Positions 57,502 to 64,000 of a stretch of DNA of 64,000 bases are shown piece by piece. The notes beneath the pieces are model-generated. The model had not been told where the DNA came from, ran no database searches, and saw only the letters and a list, made by a program, of their open reading frames with translations. Origin of the DNA: Globodera rostochiensis (Eukaryota > Nematoda > Chromadorea > Rhabditida > Heteroderidae); the NCBI GenBank assembly GCA_018350325.1, contig JAEVLN010000002.1:998162-1062161 (forward strand), given 5' to 3'. Position numbers and translations under genes: made by a program. How positions within the stretch are numbered: position 1 is the first letter of the stretch; every line of letters begins with the position of its first letter.

Positions 57502-59038
57502 TGGGCATGGAAAAGGGGCGGCGGATGGAGGAGGACGAGAATGAAGAGGAGGCGGAAGAAGTTAATGATCATAATCGGAAGTGGCACAATTCGAGTATAG
57601 ATAATGGAAGGGGAATAGGCAAATTGAGGATGCGATGGCTCAATCTTGATCAATGTCAGATTCATTCATTTTGGAAGGGATTGGAAGAGGATGAAGAAGA
57701 AGAAGAAGAAGAAGAAGAAGCTTTTTCCTCCTCCGCTTCTTCCTCCATTCACTGACACAAAAGAAGGAAGGAAGGAAGGCAAGCGGATTACCATTCATTC
57801 CATCGAAGTTTGGCAGTGAGTGTGCCTTGGCCGAGGACCAACCGACCGACCGTCTCCAATTTCGGCGGCCAAAAAGTGCTTGGATTGGGTGAGGGGGCGG
57901 GCGGAAGAAGAGATTATTTGTTAGGGTTGTGCTTGGGCCAAATTTTGCAACGCTTCCCCCGGAGGGCTTAAAGATGATTGAATGGAAGAATGAAAAGGTG
58001 GAGGAGGGGGGGGGGGGGGATGGGGAGCGGATGAACAAAAAAGTAAAATGACGAATCGCAAATTTATAATTTGCAGTTTTGGGAGCCGAATCGAAAGCCG
58101 AATTGGGAGGGAATAAGCGATGGAAAGGAAGAATGAGGAAATGAAGGAAGAATCGGCAGAGAATATTGAGGATGGAAGAAGACAACTTGGAAGAAGGAAT
58201 GAAGAAAGTGAGAGGAGGAGGAAGAAGAAGAAGAAAGAGGGACGGATAATGAAGAGGAAGAATGGTTAAAAAAGGGAAGAGTGAGTAAGAAGGAGGGGAG
58301 GACACCGTACGGATGGCGCGATAAATATTTGCCACTCCAAAATCCGGTGCATTTTGGCATAAAAAGGGGATGGATGGATGAGGGGGGGGAAGGGTTGGGG
58401 GCGTGGAGAATAACCCATTCGTCTCCTCTCTTGGCACCCGGGGCCGAATGCCTTCCCCCCCTCTTCTTCAAGCCCTTCCGGCACCCCCAAAGACTCCGCC
58501 CCCATTTTGAGAAAAAAAGGAAAAGCTTCGAAGAACTGAGGAGGGAAAGGCTAAGTCCGACACTTTTGAAGGCGACGGAGAGGGCGGGCGAGTTTAAGCA
58601 CTCGGGGAATAAATGGGATCAAAAGAAGAATAAAGGAGATGGCTCGAAAGCTTAGCAAACGAAGTATTTTCATAAGATTTTGATCAAATTCTATGGCGAT
58701 AACCCTCCCATCGCTATGTGCCAAGACAAAGAAGTTTGCTAATGCTTTAAATATTTCTCGAACTTTAGCTTTGATTTAGCTTCATTATTTGTCATAATTG
58801 CCATTCCGGTCCTTTTATACGAATGTTTTATGAGCCTTCGTATTTGGCATTTCATTGAAAATAAATTCAGGCATTTTCTTGCTTTTTGCTCTAATTTTGT
58901 GTTTTTTGATGATTTTGAGATGTGTTCGTTGGCTCTGCTGATGCCATCCCCCCCCCCGGGCTCTCATTTTGCATAGTTCAATTTTAAGAAACAAAAATCG
59001 AATGAATCGCCCCCACATTTTGAGTTACTTTTTTGTTT
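57502..59038. other. Upstream of the receptor gene, low-complexity
   Basis: Purine-rich repeats (GAA, GGAGGA) give long minus-strand Pro/Ser/Phe ORFs and plus-strand Glu/Arg ORFs by composition. No gene is recognised. It probably includes the receptor's promoter. Confidence 0.45.
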
Positions 59039-59547
59039 AAAAACCCAATTCTTGGCATATTTTTTCTCATAGAATGGTTTAGCGATCGACTAATACCCAA
59101 GCAAATAAAAATTCAAATTTTACACCTCTAAAATAGTCTAGACATCCGCTAAAAGCCGGCTATCTCTTTCCATTAAGAAACCCAATTCTTGGCATATTTT
59201 TTCTCATAGAATGGTTGATCGATCGACTAATACCCAAGCAAATAAAAATTCAAATTTTACACCTCTAAAATAGTCTAGACATCCGCTAAAAGCCGGCTAT
59301 CTCTTTCCATTAAGAAACCCAATTCTTGGCATATTTTTTCTCATAGAATGGTTGATCGATCGACTAATACCCAAGCAAATAAAAATTCAAATTTTACACC
59401 TCTAAAATAGTCTAGACATCCGCTAAAAGCCGGCTATCTCTTTCCATTAAGAAACCCAATTCTTGGCATATTTTTTCTCATAGAATGGTTGATCGATCGA
59501 CTAATACCCAAGCAAATAAAAATTCAAATTTTACACCTCTAAAATAG
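59039..59547 (+). repeat. 137-bp tandem repeat, 3.7 units
   Basis: Units begin CCCAATTCTTGGCATATTTT at 59044, 59181, 59318 and 59455 (exactly 137 apart). Units 2-4 look identical by eye. Each contains the palindrome GATCGATC. The fourth unit is cut by the hAT element at 59548 and resumes with its 3' part at 60418. Confidence 0.95.
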
Positions 59548-60417
59548 TAGAGCCCGGCGGGAACGGGATTCCCGCGGGAAAAGTACGGGAATCCCGGTCC
59601 CGTTCCCGTCTTTTTCGCCGGGCGGGATTTTTTACGGGAACGGGAAAAAGACGGGATTCCCGTTCGGGATTCCCGTCCCGTTCTTTTTGAAAACCCCGTT
59701 CCCGTTCCCGTTCCCGGAAATTTTATTTCAGTATTTTTCCCGTTCCCGTTTATTTTTCTTGGCGAAATGTTTTCAAAAATTTAACAATTTTGTACCAATT
59801 TTCATCACAAAAATGCTTAAATTTCAAAATTTTTTAACGGCGGCGCCTATCGGCACCGCCGAACCCACCCAAAATGTGCCATATTCTGTTGGTTTCTGAT
59901 TTTCTGAATCAATTAAGATTTCAAAAGCTTAAAAAAACTTCCGTATTTTTAAGATTTTGGTAGCAAATCTCTTATCAAATTGAGCAAAAAATGCAAAATT
60001 TTCTCGGCGGCGCCTATCGGCACCGCCGACCCTCCCCCCCCCCCCCTCCACCTCGAGAAAAGAAATTCTCAAAAATTTGAATTTTGAAAAATTCGCAAAT
60101 CGGAAAAAATTCGAAATTTTTGAGCAATTTTCTTAACAAAAATGTTTTAAAAATTTTCCGACGGCGCCTATCGGCGTTGTCGGACCCTCCAATTGTATAT
60201 CAGAAATTTATCTCAAAGTGCCCGCCAAAATAATTTCGAAAAATTCTTAGTTTAAAAATTTATTTTTCCCGTTCCCGCGGGATTCCCGTTAAAAATTGAA
60301 CGGGATTTCTACGGGAACGGGAAAAAGACGGGATTCCCGTTCGGGATTCCCGTCCCGTTCTTTTTGAAAACCCCGTTCCCGTTCCCGTTCCCGGAAATTT
60401 TTTTTTACCGGGCTCTA
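59548..60417. mobile_element. 870-bp hAT element inserted in the tandem repeat
   Basis: Ends TAGAGCCCGG inverted at both sides, with an exact target duplication TAAAATAG at 59540-59547 and 60418-60425, recognisable as part of the interrupted 137-bp unit. Subterminal arrays of CGGGATTCCCGT/TTCCCGTTCC lie at both ends. The interior carries three hairpin-repeat cores (near 59840, 60006 and 60160). No transposase ORF. Confidence 0.95.
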
Positions 60418-60561
60418 TAAAATAGTCTAGACATCCGCTATATATTTAAATTGGTTGCTGAAGGTGTTACTAATATTTAAAAAGTTGTAATTTTCGATTT
60501 TTATATGGTGATTCTAGCCTCAATTTGCTTACACTTTTTTTTGGAGCATTTCCCGTTTGCA

Positions 60562-60967
60562 ATGAAGACACTGTTCTTGGTTGGCGCGGCTGTGGCTGCG
60601 ACATCAATTTTTTTTGAATGGCGTATGGTAAGCATATAAATGTAATTTTTTTTTAAACTTGACAATAAAACAGCGGCGTCAAAATGCCGCCGCCCTGGAA
60701 GCGGCACGTGTAGCGAATCGGGCTCGAGAGGCGGCCGAACAGACGTTGGCGGATGTCCTACAGGTTTTGGCGCACCAACAGCAACAAGACGCTCCTGTGG
60801 TCGATGATGGAGAGGACAGTGATGAAGAGAACAGTGATGAAGAGGACAGTGATGAAGAGAATGATGGGCAAGAAGACGAAGATGGGGACGACGAAGACGC
60901 CGAACGGGAACGGGAATTTGCGCATGCAGCGTACATGCGGGAGCGCCGAAGGGGCAATTTCCATTAA
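60562..60967 (+). CDS. Small acidic protein with N-terminal hydrophobic segment
   Basis: Two exons, 60562-60627 and 60674-60967, give 119 residues. Exon 1 reads MKTLFLVGAAVAATSIFFEW, a short signal peptide or signal anchor. Exon 2 starts with an Ala/Arg-rich helix (RRQNAAALEAARVANRAREA), then VLQVLAHQQQQ, then an Asp/Glu block built from an 18-bp direct repeat encoding DSDEEN or DSDEED three times, and a basic C-terminus (YMRERRRGNFH). GT-AG intron of 46 nt. No family recognised. It resembles small acidic lineage-specific secreted or luminal proteins, but this is only composition. Confidence 0.55.
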
Positions 60968-61873
60968 TCGGTCCCTTCGTTGTTGTTATTTATTGTAGAT
61001 AAAAACAAATTCTTATTTTTGTCCAAAATAGCAACGAGTAATTTTATCGCGGCGATGTGCCATTCTCAGTTACAGAACACGGAATAGTAGGTTGAATGAT
61101 TGAGGCATTTTGACAAGTTCTCGAAATTACTATTTTTATTCGGATCCGAGCCAGTCCCATATAGTGTAGAAATACCCAATTCAGTTGTTTAAAAATTTCG
61201 CAGCGGGATCCGCAAATGCGATTTTGCCGGACTCTAGCCCAATCAACCGCCACATATATTTTATGAAGTATTTTTAACCATCATAACTTTATACACCCCG
61301 CACTAAATCAGTTAAACCTTATATCAATGGAAAGCTTTAGATGCATAAAAACTGTTTGTAAAACCAAACTAAGCAGTAAATCAAAGTTTAATAAAGTTAT
61401 GATCTGAAAATTACAAAAAACTTCGATTTTCAAGCTCAAAAGAAGCAACCCTGATAATTTGGAGTCTGGGAGCAGCTCAAAGCGATTTACCTATATACTG
61501 TATTCTTAGACGGTGATGACATTCGTCAAAATGGACAAATCTTTAAAGGTTGTGGATATGACAAGAAATATGTATGTAGGATGACTCATATTTGTAGTAC
61601 TGTATTGTGGATGTCTGATAGGTTTTAAATTATTTTTTTTAAAAGATTTTTATTTTTTAGTCGCGGCGAGGGTGGCTTACAAAATGTCTTAGCCAAAGGG
61701 AGCAAATAGATTGCTTTTTTGATGTAACTAAGGAAATGGCCTATATTCCCAAAAACATCATTTGTCCCGTCTCAAACAGCACTACAAAACAGAGACAGAC
61801 GGACAAAATAAATCCCAAATCGACCCATCGATAGATGGATGAAGTCATCGTCGTTTCTTGGTCTGATCACTGA
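60968..61873. other. Intergenic, no gene recognised
   Basis: No supported gene. This is the 3' flank of both neighbouring convergent genes. Confidence 0.5.
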
Positions 61874-63842
61874 TCAGATGAACACCAGCCACAGCAAAAT
61901 GAGTACACCGATGTAAAGGAACTGAAAGAAAAGCATTTGAACAATTGAATCAACAAAAATGTGCGTGAACCGTATTGGAAAGCAATTGCTCTTCCACCAT
62001 TTGACGGCTTCCAGTTGGCGCTTAATGGAAAGAAAATGTTTAACAAAAAAATTCAATCTTAGCAAAAACAGTGTCGATTTGAATCGCTAATTTAAACGAT
62101 TTTAATTGGTCAGAAAATTGCGCCCTGTGCTGTTCTCTCACGTGGTTCCGGTCTTCGGTCGGCCCCGCCAAAGTTTGTGTTGAAAAAGGAGGCGAAAAAG
62201 GAAATGGGGAAGACGCCAATTCCCAACGAAAATTGCACACCGCCGCCATGGCCACCGTTGTCGCCGCCCCATTGGAACATTCCGGGAAAGCCCTGCAAAT
62301 GAAAGCGGCGACGATTATTGAATGAAATACAAATGGAAAATGAATGAATTAGCAGCCACTCGCGTGGGCAAGGGACAAGGACACAGTTCGGATTTAAAAA
62401 AAGCTGGGGTTAATTTTAAAAAATTGACCATTTTAAATTTTCCCGGCGGCGCCTATCGGCACCGCCGACCTCCGCACATCAACAGAAATGAAGCAAAATT
62501 CTCAAAAAAAAAAATTCGTATTTTTGAAAAATGGCAAATATCGATTTTACGCAATTTTTTAAACAAAAAAGATTAGCAATTTTGAAAAATTTCTTCACCA
62601 AAATGCAATAAAAACCAAAAAATGCACCGTTAAAAATCAAAAACTTTCTCAAAAAATTGCTTAACAAAAATGCAATAAAGCAAAAAAGGCACCCCTAAAA
62701 ATAGACCTTTTCTTGAATCAGCCCTCCCTGAAAAAATCCTGGCTACGCCCTTGAAAGCAAATGCCGCTCAACCTATCAAAATTGAACAGAATTTCTTTCC
62801 TTCTCCGACCTGGTTGGTCTCCTCGGTGCGCTGCCCTTGCGGCCGTGGCGGAATTTTCTCGCGCGGGTCACTGTCACCGCCACCGCGGCCATAAAGGGGG
62901 ATTACCTAAACAGCAAAAAAAAAACTTAAATTGCCATTTCCTTTAAATTCGAATTTAAAAAGCAAGGTGGAACATTAAATATTAGATTAGTGTGGTTCGA
63001 GGTTCATAAGAATTGGTGTGAAATAGAGGAATAGATTTGATTCAAAGAAAAACCCGGAATATCCGAGTCAGTGTTGATTTTTACGTCTAGAATCCGTTTT
63101 TCGGAAAGTGTTAGTAATTTTGGAAAGACCCCGTTTTGAGTTTTAAAACAAAAAAAGAATCTTTCGAATAATCAAAAAAAAAACCTTATCCTTGCTGATC
63201 GCCGATTTGCACACCGGACAAAGTTGTCGGTAGGGGCGCGTGTCCATCCACTGGAAAAGGCATGGCCAACAAAACAAATGGCCACACATCGAAACGACCT
63301 AAAATAATGTGAAAAATAAACGAATTTTTGGAAATTTTAAGGCTTAAAAGTGCCCAAACTTACAGCATCTTTGGCCGTGTCCAAACAAATGTTGCATTCG
63401 AACCTTTAAATTAAAACAAAAAATTATTTGTATCTCAAATTCAGGCAACCGAATTTTTTAACACATTTTCACCTAACCCCAATTAAATTAAAAATTGGTT
63501 AAATTCAATGCGATTTTAGTCCCAATAGTACGCTCAAAAAATATCGTTCTACCAAAGCAAACACCTGGAGTCCTCCTTGTCAGTGTCCTTTTCTCTCTGC
63601 TGCTGTTCGTTCCGTTTAATTTCGCTGTTGTCCTCAACACATTTAGACGCAATGTGCGCAGCCCCATTTGTCGAATTCTCTTCCGGATGAGCAGCAGATG
63701 AACCATGTGATGGCAAGTTAGTGGAGTTGGAGGAGCCAGAAGTAGAGGAAACATTTTGCTGACCACCCATCAGTTCAACAACATCAACATTGACGGCTGA
63801 TGACGAGCTTCCAATTTGTGCTGCTTGGCTGCTGCTATTCAT
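61874..63842 (-). CDS. rnf-5: RNF5-type RING E3 ubiquitin ligase
   Basis: Seven exons: 63842-63565, 63403-63364, 63298-63185, 62905-62810, 62292-62142, 62020-61971 and 61921-61874, giving 258 residues, all GT-AG and phase-consistent. After a Ser/Asn-rich N-terminus the RING reads [48 protein letters not shown], the C3HC4 ligand set of RNF5/RMA1. [10 protein letters not shown] and [13 protein letters not shown] follow, then a Gly/Phe-rich segment ([17 protein letters not shown]) and a C-terminal membrane anchor [13 protein letters not shown] at the stop. Relatives sit in the endoplasmic reticulum membrane and work in protein quality control; the nematode member is also linked to muscle attachment. 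The exon of 50 nt before the anchor was found by phase and is the least certain. Intron 4 contains a hairpin-repeat copy. Confidence 0.92.
62390..62756 (+). repeat. Full-length-looking hairpin-repeat copy in an rnf-5 intron
   Basis: Contains AT-rich left part, hairpin arms near 62444-62465, AGCAAAATTCTCAAAAAA, ATTCGTATTTTTGAAAAATG, two AATAAA-containing stretches, and ends at TCCTGGCTACGCCCTTG (about 62756). It is the best guide for aligning the other copies. No target duplication was found. Confidence 0.7.
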
Positions 63843-64000
63843 CGATTATCTGTCTGTGGGGCATCGGAATATTTATGTATTTGTCATTCGCTCCCGATTG
63901 CTATTGCTATCCGTCAGAAAATGTGTCCGGAAGCAATATTGCCGATTGAAATAATTCCAATTTTGTATCAATAATTATTAATTAATCCCGGTCGGTCTCA
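63843..64000. other. Upstream of rnf-5, window end
   Basis: Short 5' flank of rnf-5. Nothing further recognised. Confidence 0.4.

Overview
The window reads as nuclear DNA of a nematode. Its recognisable genes are split by many short introns, and several belong to nematode families (SXP/RAL-2-type secreted protein, transthyretin-like protein, BTB expansion, invertebrate muscarinic receptor, CBP-1, RNF-5). GC-AG introns are unusually frequent: five are needed to keep conserved domains or paralogous exons in frame, and two more are possible. This trait, the base composition and the gene families suggest a tylenchid plant parasite, perhaps a cyst nematode. That placement is inference. All gene models were spliced by eye from donor/acceptor motifs, reading phase and family knowledge; no search was run.

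Layout. 1-6.1 kb: very AT-rich, one 659-bp hAT-like element and a few small coding-like islands on the minus strand. 6.9-7.4 kb (-): secreted EF-hand protein. 9.1-9.8 kb (+): transthyretin-like protein. 10.7-12.2 kb (-): GNAT acyltransferase. 15.2-28.0 kb (-): a complete 32-exon CBP/p300 gene (cbp-1) with TAZ1, KIX, bromodomain, RING/PHD, HAT, ZZ, TAZ2 and a C-terminal NCBD. 30.7-32.2 kb (-): SXP/RAL-2-like secreted protein. 33.6-34.9 kb: nested transposons. 35.2-36.2 kb (+) and 37.4-38.9 kb (-): two paralogous BTB genes in convergent orientation. 42.0-42.5 kb (+): tiny secreted EGF-like protein. 43.1-44.3 kb (+): Glu/Lys-rich protein with a C-terminal membrane segment. 46.0-47.2 kb (+): Cys-rich single-pass membrane protein. 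48.1-50.9 kb: satellite array. 51.9-57.5 kb (-): muscarinic acetylcholine receptor with an 11-nt microexon. 59.0-60.4 kb: 137-bp tandem repeat split by a hAT element. 60.6-61.0 kb (+): small acidic protein. 61.9-63.8 kb (-): RNF-5 RING E3 ligase.

The mobile fraction is the most distinctive part. At least ten short elements lack visible coding capacity, have inverted ends beginning TAGAG, TAGGG, TAAGG, TAGTG or CAGGG, and most are bounded by 8-bp target duplications (six exact), the hAT signature. Each has its own subterminal array of a short motif. Several of the larger ones share an internal AT-rich module carrying a conserved GC-rich hairpin, which also occurs outside them. The genes do not form one pathway; the window is a mix of conserved regulatory or neuronal genes and short secreted or lineage-specific genes.
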